Below, in pieces: positions 1-6,022 of a stretch of 16,428 nucleotides of DNA. The notes under the pieces are model-generated. The model did no database searches, had not been told where the DNA came from, and worked only from the letters and a program-made list of their open reading frames with translations. Made by a program: the position numbers and the translations under genes. How positions within the stretch are numbered: position 1 is the first letter of the stretch; every line of letters begins with the position of its first letter. Origin of the DNA: Alphaproteobacteria bacterium (GTDB taxonomy: Bacteria; Pseudomonadota; Alphaproteobacteria; Rhizobiales; Devosiaceae); contig JAJRRJ010000154.1 of NCBI GenBank assembly GCA_024279575.1, positions 1 to 16,428 of the forward strand, in the 5' to 3' direction.

Positions 1-168
1 CAGGCAACTCCGGATACTCCACTGGCATGGCTGGCATTTGAACAGGTTGAAAGTCTTGGCCCGACACTAACTTTACGCCTGTGGAGTGGAAAAGGCGATG
101 ATGGAGAAACGCGGGTGCTGGCAAGGGCAAACAATGCCCATGTGCATAAAATTGAATGGTTGGGATAG
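1..168 (+). CDS. C-terminal fragment, possible DUF2332 family protein
   Basis: Reading frame 1 is open from the window edge to a TAG at 166-168 and gives the last 55 residues of a protein whose start lies outside. The visible part reads PLAWLAFEQ, then a strand-like LTLRLWSG, then ETRVLARAN, and ends KIEWLG. The pattern of PLAWL, a short strand with LW, and an (E)TRxLARA segment before a terminal EW resembles the C-terminus of DUF2332 proteins as I remember them. DUF2332 proteins have no established function. The match rests on a short stretch recalled from memory, so the family call is tentative, although the coding call is firm. It is separated by 125 nt from the cytochrome gene that follows on the same strand. 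Confidence 0.5.
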   Translation, partial: QATPDTPLAWLAFEQVESLGPTLTLRLWSGKGDDGETRVLARANNAHVHKIEWLG

Positions 169-234
169 GACGCCAAACGATTGACTCTCACATTTGCGTG
201 TAATGGATAAAGTCCGTTCGCTTTTGCTTTTACT

Positions 235-240
235 TATAAT
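235..240 (+). promoter_or_regulatory. Candidate -10 box for the cytochrome c gene
   Basis: A perfect TATAAT lies about 54 nt before the ATG at 294, in the 125-nt gap after the upstream stop. No good -35 box is seen at 16-18 nt. A separate TTGACT at 181-186, 17 nt from TGGATA at 204-209, is an alternative promoter in the same gap. Either could drive the cytochrome gene. Confidence 0.3.
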
Positions 241-293
241 TATGAAGGGACAATTGAAATTTCAAATTAGAGCAACGCTTGGGAAACGACACT

Positions 294-734
294 ATGATTG
301 AACGTATAAAACAGCTTATTTTACCGATTCTTCTCGGCGCAGTTTTTATTGGCGGTTTAGTCATTATGTTTTCCGGCGGAGACGGAAATTCTAATGGTGA
401 AATTTCTACTGCAAACGTTATTATACCCGAACTTTCGGAGTTTGGACAACAAGGCAAGGGTTTGTTTGATGCAAACTGTGCCGCCTGCCACGGGGAAAAC
501 GCAGTCGGTACAAATGTCGGACCACCGCTTTTGCACACAATTTATAATCCCGGACATCATGCGGATGAGGCGTTTTTGCGAGCGGCGGCCCTGGGGGTTC
601 AGGCTCACCACTGGGGATTTGGCAATATGCCGTCAGTTCCAGCGGTAGATCGGGACGATATTTTGCAAATCGTTCGTTACGTTCGTGAAATGCAGGCGGC
701 CAATGGCATTGCACCACAACCCCATGTAATGTAG
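294..734 (+). CDS. Membrane-anchored monohaem cytochrome c
   Basis: This is a 146-residue class I c-type cytochrome, an electron carrier on the periplasmic face of the inner membrane. Residues about 9-28 (ILPILLGAVFIGGLVIMF) form one hydrophobic segment that fits an uncleaved signal anchor. A Gly/Ser/Asn-rich linker follows. The haem-binding motif CAACH is at 62-66, and the distal ligand is probably Met112 in GFGNMPSVP, followed by the usual C-terminal helix (DDILQIVRYVREMQ). The region before the Met is rich in His (GHHADE, AHHWGFGNMP). I chose the ATG at 294, preceded by GGGAAA; an in-frame TTG at 279 would add five residues and is less likely. There is no oxidase or dehydrogenase gene next to it, so its redox partner is unknown. 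Confidence 0.88.
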   Translation: MIERIKQLILPILLGAVFIGGLVIMFSGGDGNSNGEISTANVIIPELSEFGQQGKGLFDANCAACHGENAVGTNVGPPLLHTIYNPGHHADEAFLRAAALGVQAHHWGFGNMPSVPAVDRDDILQIVRYVREMQAANGIAPQPHVM

Positions 735-952
735 GCGATCAACGGCACAAATCAGCAGAGAGAACGAACGGTCAGGCTGGATTGTGGGGCTTGCGGGCCA
801 GAACAATCCGGCAAACATCAGATACTTCGCTGACTTCAATATTATCAAAACCAACTTAAACGAGATTTTTGAAAGTCTCGTCTTTTGTTTCAAACGATGA
901 TGCTATTTCCCCTATGGCGCTAAACAACCCCACCTTTCGTACGAAGCGTCAC
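735..952. other. Intergenic region between convergent genes
   Basis: This 218-nt gap lies between the stop of the cytochrome gene (plus) and the stop of the serine hydrolase (minus). It holds the hairpin at 860-881 and a 10-bp palindrome TTCGTACGAA at 936-945 close to the hydrolase stop. I see no convincing coding frame or tRNA in it. Confidence 0.6.
860..890 (+). terminator. Rho-independent terminator after the cytochrome c gene
   Basis: ACGAGATTT pairs with AAAGTCTCGT-side bases to form a 9-bp stem (860-868 with 873-881, one G-T wobble) around a TTGA loop, followed by CTTTTGTTT. On the minus strand the same hairpin is followed only by TTTAAGTT, so it may also stop the convergent serine hydrolase transcript, but less well. 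Confidence 0.65.
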
Positions 953-2047
953 CTATAACCAGAATTTATACCACCAGTTGAATTTGTGTTTCAGGATTTT
1001 TGCCGCTATCCACTCCATGGCCGGGACTTGAGCGGCACCTGATCCCGCATTCATCATAATGGTGAAGGCAAAATCCTGTCCCGGAAAGAGAACGGCTTGT
1101 GTAAAAAATGTCCCGGCGGAACCATTGATGACAGAAAATTTCATTTCTTCCATTTTGCTATTGCCCACACCAAGAGAAAAACCGGGATACCCAAAATGAA
1201 TAAGCTGGCAATTTTGCGCGCTCAGGTACATATCCCCCCCTCTTAGACCCTGCAAATACATTAAAATATAGGCTGCAAAATCCAGAGGTTTCATCGAAAT
1301 GTCACCAGCGGGGGCAATCAATTCGGGTAACCTGTATTCATGTCCCGGCGGAAATTTCATTGTCTGTTTCGGGGAAACCATATGGCCCCAGGGCTGATCT
1401 TCACTGATATCATTGGGCCAGCCAATAACCGTATCCCACCCAAAACCATCAAAAACCGACTTGAGCAATTCCTTATAGCTTTTCCCAACTGTTTTTTCCA
1501 ACATTGCAGCGGCCAGCGTGTAACTCGCGTTTGAATACAGGTGTGGAAAATTTCCACTTGATTTTTGTGCAACTGCCGGGTCAATCTGGAGTAGATATTT
1601 GATAAACTCCAACTGTTTGTTTTTCGATTTTCGGGCAATATCAGGAAACTTCTCATCACTGCCCGTGTAGGGTTTTATGCCCGCTTCGCACAGCAACAAA
1701 TCCTCAAAAGTGATGTGCATATATTCTTCACGCGCATCCCTTTTCAGTTCTGGAAAAAGCTCAAAAAATTCAGTTTCCCAAGTCAGTTTCCCATCTTCAA
1801 TCAGCTTTGCGCCAATCATCGCAAGCACTGATTTTGCGCACGACCCGATGTGGAAAAAGTCGTTTATTGTCACAGGGGTCGGATCATCATGGACCCGGCG
1901 CCCCTCAATCTGCACAGTTTGAAAGCCGGAAGAATTCATCACAACAACAGCGATGGCAGGCATACCAAACTTGTTTCTGGCTTGCGCGATTAACTTCTCG
2001 ATAAAGCGGTCATCGGTGTTATTTGGTTTTGTATTAGTTGCATTCAT
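953..2047 (-). CDS. Serine hydrolase of the beta-lactamase / penicillin-binding fold (class C, S12-like)
   Basis: This 364-residue protein has the layout of class C beta-lactamase-related hydrolases. The nucleophile motif SCAK is at 69-72 (Ser69, Lys72), inside FFHIGSCAKSVLAMIGAKLI. The second motif is YSN at 171-173. The third motif, usually H-x-G or K-T/S-G, appears as ING at 307-309 within VINGSAGTFF, so the expected basic residue is Ile. The N-terminus (MNATNTKPNNTDD) is polar with no signal peptide, so the protein is probably cytoplasmic, unlike true beta-lactamases. Substrate cannot be told; esterase, amidase or peptidase are all possible. The ATG sits 18 nt after the enolase stop, with GAGGGGGG overlapping that stop as a likely ribosome-binding site, so co-transcription with eno is expected. 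Confidence 0.85.
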   Translation of the reverse strand: MNATNTKPNNTDDRFIEKLIAQARNKFGMPAIAVVVMNSSGFQTVQIEGRRVHDDPTPVTINDFFHIGSCAKSVLAMIGAKLIEDGKLTWETEFFELFPELKRDAREEYMHITFEDLLLCEAGIKPYTGSDEKFPDIARKSKNKQLEFIKYLLQIDPAVAQKSSGNFPHLYSNASYTLAAAMLEKTVGKSYKELLKSVFDGFGWDTVIGWPNDISEDQPWGHMVSPKQTMKFPPGHEYRLPELIAPAGDISMKPLDFAAYILMYLQGLRGGDMYLSAQNCQLIHFGYPGFSLGVGNSKMEEMKFSVINGSAGTFFTQAVLFPGQDFAFTIMMNAGSGAAQVPAMEWIAAKILKHKFNWWYKFWL

Positions 2048-2065
2048 TTTATTGCCGTTCCCCCC

Positions 2066-3358
2066 TCAACCAGTTACTATGCCCTGACTTTTCACCACAC
2101 TTTTGCCAGCATAAACAGCAGAACTGCCCAATTGCTCTTCAATGCGGATCAACTGATTATATTTGCTCAGGCGTTCCGAGCGACTAAGAGATCCGGTTTT
2201 TATCTGCCCGCAATTCAGGGCCACTGCCAAATCGGCGATTGTGTAGTCTTCGGTTTCCCCTGAACGGTGCGACATGACTGAGGTGTAGTTGGCCCGGTGG
2301 GCGGTATCAACTGCCTCGAGTGTTTCCGTCAAAGAACCTATTTGGTTGACTTTAACCAAAATTGAGTTGGCCACGCCCATCTTAATACCGCTTTTAAGGC
2401 GTTCAGAGTTGGTAACGAACAGATCGTCACCCACCAGCTGGATTTTATCGCCGCTTTCTTCGGTGTGAGCTTTCCAGCCGTCCCAGTCATCCTCGGACAT
2501 TCCATCTTCAATAGAGATAATGGGATAACGCGCGGCTAAATCTGCCAAATAGGCCACGTGCTGGTCTGCGGTCAGGCTTTTGCCCTCCCCGGTCATTTCA
2601 TACTTGCCGTTCTTATAATATTCGGAGGCGGCGCAATCCAGGGCCAGACAAACATCTTCACCCGGTTTATATCCTGCGGCTTCAATGGACTTCATAATAA
2701 ACCCCAGTGCCTCATCAGCAGAGCCAAGATTGGGGGCAAATCCCCCCTCGTCGCCAACATTTGTATTGTGGCCATTTTCACTCAATGCTTTTTTCAGTGT
2801 GTGAAAAATTTCACTGCCCACACGTACCGCATCAGCAATGCTTTTTGCCCCTACGGGCATGATCATAAATTCTTGTATGTCGATAGGATTGTCCGCATGT
2901 TCGCCGCCATTAATGATGTTCATCATGGGGACAGGCATGACGTGGGCATTGGGGCCGCCAAGATAGCGAAACAGTGGCAATTCGGAACTTTCAGCAGCCG
3001 CTTTGGCAACGGCAAGTGAAACGCCTAGAATTGCGTTGGCACCCAGCCGGCTTTTATTGGGTGTGCCATCAAGATCAATCATGGCCTGATCGATGCCGCG
3101 TTGGTCCAGCGCGTCCATTTCATGTAGTTCTTCAGCAATATCTATGTTGACGTGCTCAACCGCCCGGGTCACCCCCCTGCCCCCATATTTCTGACCGCCA
3201 TCGCGCAGCTCCACCGCTTCATGGGCGCCGGTCGAAGCACCTGAAGGCACAGCGGCGCGGCCAAAACTTCCATCGTCCAGAACCACATCGACCTCAACGG
3301 TGGGGTTGCCACGACTGTCATAAATCTGACGGGCGGCGATATCTATTATGGCTGACAT
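2066..3358 (-). CDS. eno: Enolase (phosphopyruvate hydratase)
   Basis: Enolase interconverts 2-phosphoglycerate and phosphoenolpyruvate in glycolysis and gluconeogenesis. The 430 residues match the usual bacterial length. Recognisable parts are the flexible loop SGASTGAHEA (39-48), GGEHADN and DIQEFM (151-165), GDEGGFAPNL with the acid/base Glu204, Mg ligands Asp241 (ALD), Glu284 (SIEDG) and Asp311 (GDD), the catalytic Lys336 (LVKVNQ) and the MSHRSGETED segment from 362. No key residue is missing. The start is supported by AGAGGA about 8 nt before the ATG. The 197-nt gap from the GlpR-like gene leaves room for a separate promoter, and the serine hydrolase follows 18 nt downstream. In many alphaproteobacteria kdsA sits between pyrG and eno; here it does not. 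Confidence 0.98.
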   Translation of the reverse strand: MSAIIDIAARQIYDSRGNPTVEVDVVLDDGSFGRAAVPSGASTGAHEAVELRDGGQKYGGRGVTRAVEHVNIDIAEELHEMDALDQRGIDQAMIDLDGTPNKSRLGANAILGVSLAVAKAAAESSELPLFRYLGGPNAHVMPVPMMNIINGGEHADNPIDIQEFMIMPVGAKSIADAVRVGSEIFHTLKKALSENGHNTNVGDEGGFAPNLGSADEALGFIMKSIEAAGYKPGEDVCLALDCAASEYYKNGKYEMTGEGKSLTADQHVAYLADLAARYPIISIEDGMSEDDWDGWKAHTEESGDKIQLVGDDLFVTNSERLKSGIKMGVANSILVKVNQIGSLTETLEAVDTAHRANYTSVMSHRSGETEDYTIADLAVALNCGQIKTGSLSRSERLSKYNQLIRIEEQLGSSAVYAGKSVVKSQGIVTG

Positions 3359-3555
3359 GGGGTAATCCTCTTTAGCAATTTGGAGCTGATACTCCGGGAA
3401 AAACCTTCAATTTTGTTTGTGCAAAAAAGCGGCAATTATTGATCTCAGTTGTTACGCCCATTGCTCCATAAATGGAAGATGGGAAAACGATTGTTCAGGG
3501 GAAGTTTTTCAGACTGATTTTACAGGACCAGCATCTGTTGAATAAAAATTTCGCA
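3359..3555. other. Leader region of enolase
   Basis: This 197-nt gap separates the GlpR-like gene from eno on the minus strand. It probably carries an eno promoter, but I find no clear -35/-10 pair. A short inverted repeat (CCATT ... AATGG, around 3460-3477) is present, without a T-run that would make it a terminator. Confidence 0.4.
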
Positions 3556-4320
3556 CTAACTGGCGGTCTCAATCAAGGTGACATCATTTTCAGCACAAAT
3601 CTTGCGCAATTCTTCATTTTTGCAGTGATTGGTGACAACTGTTCCTACCTGAGAAAGGTGGGCGATGCGCACCGGGGCTGTGCGTTCGGTTTTTGTGCTG
3701 TCCGCAACCAATATCACATGGCGTGCATTTTCAATAATCGCGCGCGCAACTTTTACCTCGCGAAAATCATAGTCTAACAATGCTCCGGTCTGGTCGATGG
3801 CCGACACCCCGATCACAGCATAATCAACAGAGAACTGGCGCATAAAGTCCACCGCCGCCTCACCAACAATGCCCCCGTCAGAAGCGCGCACAACACCGCC
3901 GGCAATGATGACTTCAAATTGAGGATAAACACGCAACCGATTGGCAACATTGATATTATTTGTGATCACCATCAGCCCTGCGCGTTGCAATAATGCGTGG
4001 CTTACCGCTTCTGTTGTAGTGCCAATGTTGATAAACAGGGATGCATTATCAGGGATAAGCTCAGCGGCGGCGCGGCCAATATCGCGTTTTTCAGATTCTG
4101 AAATCAGACGACGTTGCTCATATTCCATATTTTCTGTGCCTGAGGGAAAGATTGCCCCCCCATGGATACGCGAAAGAATGCGGGCGCGGCACAAGTCATT
4201 CAAATCCTTACGGATCGTCTGCGGGGTAACTTTGAAGCGAACGGCGAGCTCGTCAACACTGACCCTTCCGGCCACTTTTGCGGACTCAACGATTTGGGTA
4301 TGTCGTGGATTGAGATACAT
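3556..4320 (-). CDS. glpR: GlpR-like DeoR-family transcriptional repressor
   Basis: This 254-residue DNA-binding regulator closely follows the E. coli GlpR pattern throughout. The N-terminal DeoR helix-turn-helix is at about 5-58 (VSVDELAVRFKVTPQTIRKDL, then RIHGGA). The C-terminal sensor domain is of the phosphosugar-isomerase-like type: DNASLFINIGTTTEAV (91-106), TNNINVANRL (120-129), IIAGGVVRASDGGIVGE (138-154), and a region around REVKVARAIIENARHV matching GlpR. By family knowledge the inducer would be glycerol-3-phosphate and the targets glp genes; that is inferred here, since no glpD, glpK, glpF or ugp gene lies in the window. The start has GGA 8 nt upstream. It follows the LOG gene by 57 nt, in a gap holding a perfect 12-bp palindrome, and precedes eno by 197 nt. 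Confidence 0.85.
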   Translation of the reverse strand: MYLNPRHTQIVESAKVAGRVSVDELAVRFKVTPQTIRKDLNDLCRARILSRIHGGAIFPSGTENMEYEQRRLISESEKRDIGRAAAELIPDNASLFINIGTTTEAVSHALLQRAGLMVITNNINVANRLRVYPQFEVIIAGGVVRASDGGIVGEAAVDFMRQFSVDYAVIGVSAIDQTGALLDYDFREVKVARAIIENARHVILVADSTKTERTAPVRIAHLSQVGTVVTNHCKNEELRKICAENDVTLIETAS

Positions 4321-4350
4321 ATGCTTTTTCCGCGTGCGTTCGTTTGAAAA

Positions 4351-4362
4351 CAGTTTAAACTG
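4351..4362. promoter_or_regulatory. Perfect 12-bp palindrome, candidate operator
   Basis: CAGTTTAAACTG is fully self-complementary and lies 31-42 nt upstream of the GlpR-like ATG in the 57-nt gap after the LOG gene. Its position suits an autoregulatory operator. It lacks the TTCG/CGAA core of E. coli GlpR sites; a nearby GCGTTCGTTT at 4336-4345 has that core as a half site. Function is inferred. Confidence 0.35.
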
Positions 4363-4377
4363 ATCAGGAGCAATTAT

Positions 4378-4953
4378 CTATCCCGCAAGATCAACCCATT
4401 TGGGAGTGGGTGACTTAAAGCGACCAAAGGTTTCAAGCAAGTACTCAATAGAGGGGGAAAAGCTCACCATATCGGCATGCTCCCGGCTTAAAAAATCCCG
4501 CTCAACCATCGTTTTTATCATTTGGTTCAGGGGCTGGTAATACCCCTCAACATCCAGAAATGCGCTTGGTTTGTCATGAATGGAGAGTTGCAACCACGTC
4601 CATTGTTCAAATATCTCCTCCATGGTCCCCGCTCCCCCCGGCAACGCAATAAACCCGTCTGCCAGTTCTGCCATTTTCATTTTACGTTCGTGCATGTTTT
4701 TAACAACAAACAATTCAGTAAGATTTGGATGGGCCAGCTCCTTATCGGCAAGCACTTCTGGAATGACGCCAAAAACCTTACCGCCATTGTCAAGAACCGT
4801 ATCGGCGATAACTCCCATCAGGCCCACATGCCCTCCCCCATATACCAAATTCAAACCGCGCTCAGCCAATGTTGCGCCAACATGCCTTGCAGATTTGGCA
4901 AAAACAGCCAGATTACCTGGGCGGGAGCCGCAAAATATACAGATATTTTTCAT
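4378..4953 (-). CDS. LOG-family protein (nucleoside 5'-monophosphate phosphoribohydrolase, TIGR00730 type)
   Basis: The family hydrolyses N6-modified AMP (cytokinin riboside monophosphates) or AMP-like nucleotides to base and ribose 5-phosphate. The 191-residue protein has the expected Rossmann-like layout: ICIFCGSRPG (4-13), the glycine-rich VYGGGHVGLMG (37-47), MHERKMKM (87-94) and the signature PGGAGTMEE (105-113), which supplies the phosphate-binding glycines and the catalytic Glu. In bacteria outside plant-associated lineages the physiological role is usually unknown, so cytokinin production should not be assumed. The start has GGA about 9-10 nt upstream. It lies 49 nt after the DUF4169 gene on the same strand. 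Confidence 0.9.
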   Translation of the reverse strand: MKNICIFCGSRPGNLAVFAKSARHVGATLAERGLNLVYGGGHVGLMGVIADTVLDNGGKVFGVIPEVLADKELAHPNLTELFVVKNMHERKMKMAELADGFIALPGGAGTMEEIFEQWTWLQLSIHDKPSAFLDVEGYYQPLNQMIKTMVERDFLSREHADMVSFSPSIEYLLETFGRFKSPTPKWVDLAG

Positions 4954-5002
4954 ATTTGAAATCCAAAAAAAGGGGCAAGCATTCAGGTGTCAGGGCCTAC
5001 GG

Positions 5003-5179
5003 CTAATCTTCAATTTTGTGATTGTCCAGAAAAACTTCTGCCTGTCGTTTTTTCGCTTTAGCAAGTTTTTTCTGTGCACCGGAGCGCCCAAACTTCACCC
5101 TATTGTTCTGAGCTGTCAGTTCTTTTTCAGTACGGGCGCGCTTTTTTCGTTCAGCGCCTAATTTAATTATTGAGGGCAT
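5003..5179 (-). CDS. DUF4169 family small protein
   Basis: A 58-residue, highly basic protein. It begins MPSIIKLGAERKKRA and contains NRVKFGRSGAQK (about 26-37), which is the core pattern of DUF4169, a family of short alphaproteobacterial proteins of unknown function. The rest is a Lys/Ala-rich helix (KKLAKAKKRQAEVF) and a short acidic tail. I chose the ATG ending at 5179 because ATGGAAA lies about 7 nt upstream and because family members start this way. An in-frame ATG at 5191 would add four residues (MENI) but has no visible ribosome-binding site. It is probably the first gene of the run DUF4169-LOG-GlpR. No enzyme motif is seen. Confidence 0.75.
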   Translation of the reverse strand: MPSIIKLGAERKKRARTEKELTAQNNRVKFGRSGAQKKLAKAKKRQAEVFLDNHKIED

Positions 5180-5228
5180 TATATTTTCCATAAAAACTGG
5201 TTGTTTGAATTGCTCTTCTTGCGATAGT

Positions 5229-5258
5229 TTGTCCTATATGGCGAATTTGCTACATATT
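5229..5258 (+). promoter_or_regulatory. Candidate promoter of the LamG-like gene
   Basis: TTGTCC at 5229-5234 and CATATT at 5253-5258 are separated by 18 nt, each matching four of six consensus positions. They lie in the 114-nt divergent gap between the DUF4169 gene and the LamG-like gene. A 10-bp palindrome GGAATATTCC at 5261-5270 sits right at the predicted transcription start and could be an operator. No experimental support. Confidence 0.3.
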
Positions 5259-5293
5259 TGGGAATATTCCAATGTATTTGTTTGGGGCGCGCA

Positions 5294-6022
5294 ATGAAAA
5301 TTAAACTCTGCTTAAACCATGTGGTGCGCATGGTTTTACTGGCGGGCATATTCCTTGTGGGGAGTATCGGAACTTTAGCGCAGGATGGCCCGCCTGCCAT
5401 TTTAGAAGAAACATTGTGGGACTTTGAGGCTTACGAATTGGGCAATGCGCCTGTCGAATGGCAAAGCGGCGACGCTCAAAGCTCCTCGACATCTAATATC
5501 TGGCAGGTGATGCGCGAAACCGATAATGCAGGACTTAATCAGGTAATGGCGATGAGCAGGCCCAATAGTGGCGGCTTGTTTGGATTGTTTGGCCGCACTT
5601 TCAATCTTATATGGCTCAAAAGTCCTTCCTTTCAAAATGGAGAAATCGAAGTGCAGTTTCGCTCCTTAAGCGGGGACAAAAACCGTGGCGGCGGCATCGT
5701 GTGGCGCTTGCAAGACAAGGATAACTATTATCTGGCCCAATTTGATCCGCTGGAAAACAGCTTTCGAATTTATTTTGTTAGAAACGGATCGCGCCAGGAA
5801 CTGGAAAGAATTAGCGTTCTTTTGTCTGACCACGACTGGCATTCAATGAAAATTGTGCTCCGAGGCAATGAATTTGAAGGCTACCTGAACGGGCAGAAGC
5901 TTTTGAGCGGATCAAGCAACCTGTTCAGGCAGGCCGGTGCAGTTGGATTGTGGACCAAAGGAGATGCGGTTACATGGTTTGATAATCTTGTCATTCGCCC
6001 CCAGGAACAGGTGATGTTTTAG
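5294..6022 (+). CDS. Exported LamG/concanavalin-like protein
   Basis: A 242-residue protein with a Sec signal peptide: basic start (MKIKLCLNHVVR), hydrophobic core VLLAGIFLVG, and likely cleavage near TLA-QDG (about 29-30). The mature part resembles the jelly-roll domain of the LamG and DUF1080 (3-keto-disaccharide hydrolase) type: LWDFEAYELGNAP (41-53), GEIEVQFRSLSG (117-127), GGGIVWRLQDKDNYYLAQFD (132-151), DWHSMKIVLRGNEFEGYLNG (181-200), and a terminal AVGLWTKGDAVTWFDNLVI. Such domains bind or cleave carbohydrates, but I see no catalytic residues I can name. The ATG follows GGGGCGCGCA. Its TAG overlaps the pyrG TAA on the other strand. An in-frame TTG at 5258 is a less likely start. Confidence 0.75.
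   Translation: MKIKLCLNHVVRMVLLAGIFLVGSIGTLAQDGPPAILEETLWDFEAYELGNAPVEWQSGDAQSSSTSNIWQVMRETDNAGLNQVMAMSRPNSGGLFGLFGRTFNLIWLKSPSFQNGEIEVQFRSLSGDKNRGGGIVWRLQDKDNYYLAQFDPLENSFRIYFVRNGSRQELERISVLLSDHDWHSMKIVLRGNEFEGYLNGQKLLSGSSNLFRQAGAVGLWTKGDAVTWFDNLVIRPQEQVMF

Noticed and set aside
936..945. Palindrome TTCGTACGAA near the serine hydrolase stop
   Set aside because: Short and with no T-run, so it is not a convincing terminator; a 10-bp palindrome is within chance expectation.
2558..3019. Plus-strand 153-codon frame inside eno
   Set aside because: It lies wholly antisense to a fully conserved enolase and shows no recognisable domain.
4580..5161. Plus-strand 193-codon frame over the LOG and DUF4169 genes
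   Set aside because: Antisense to two recognised genes, and no domain is visible.
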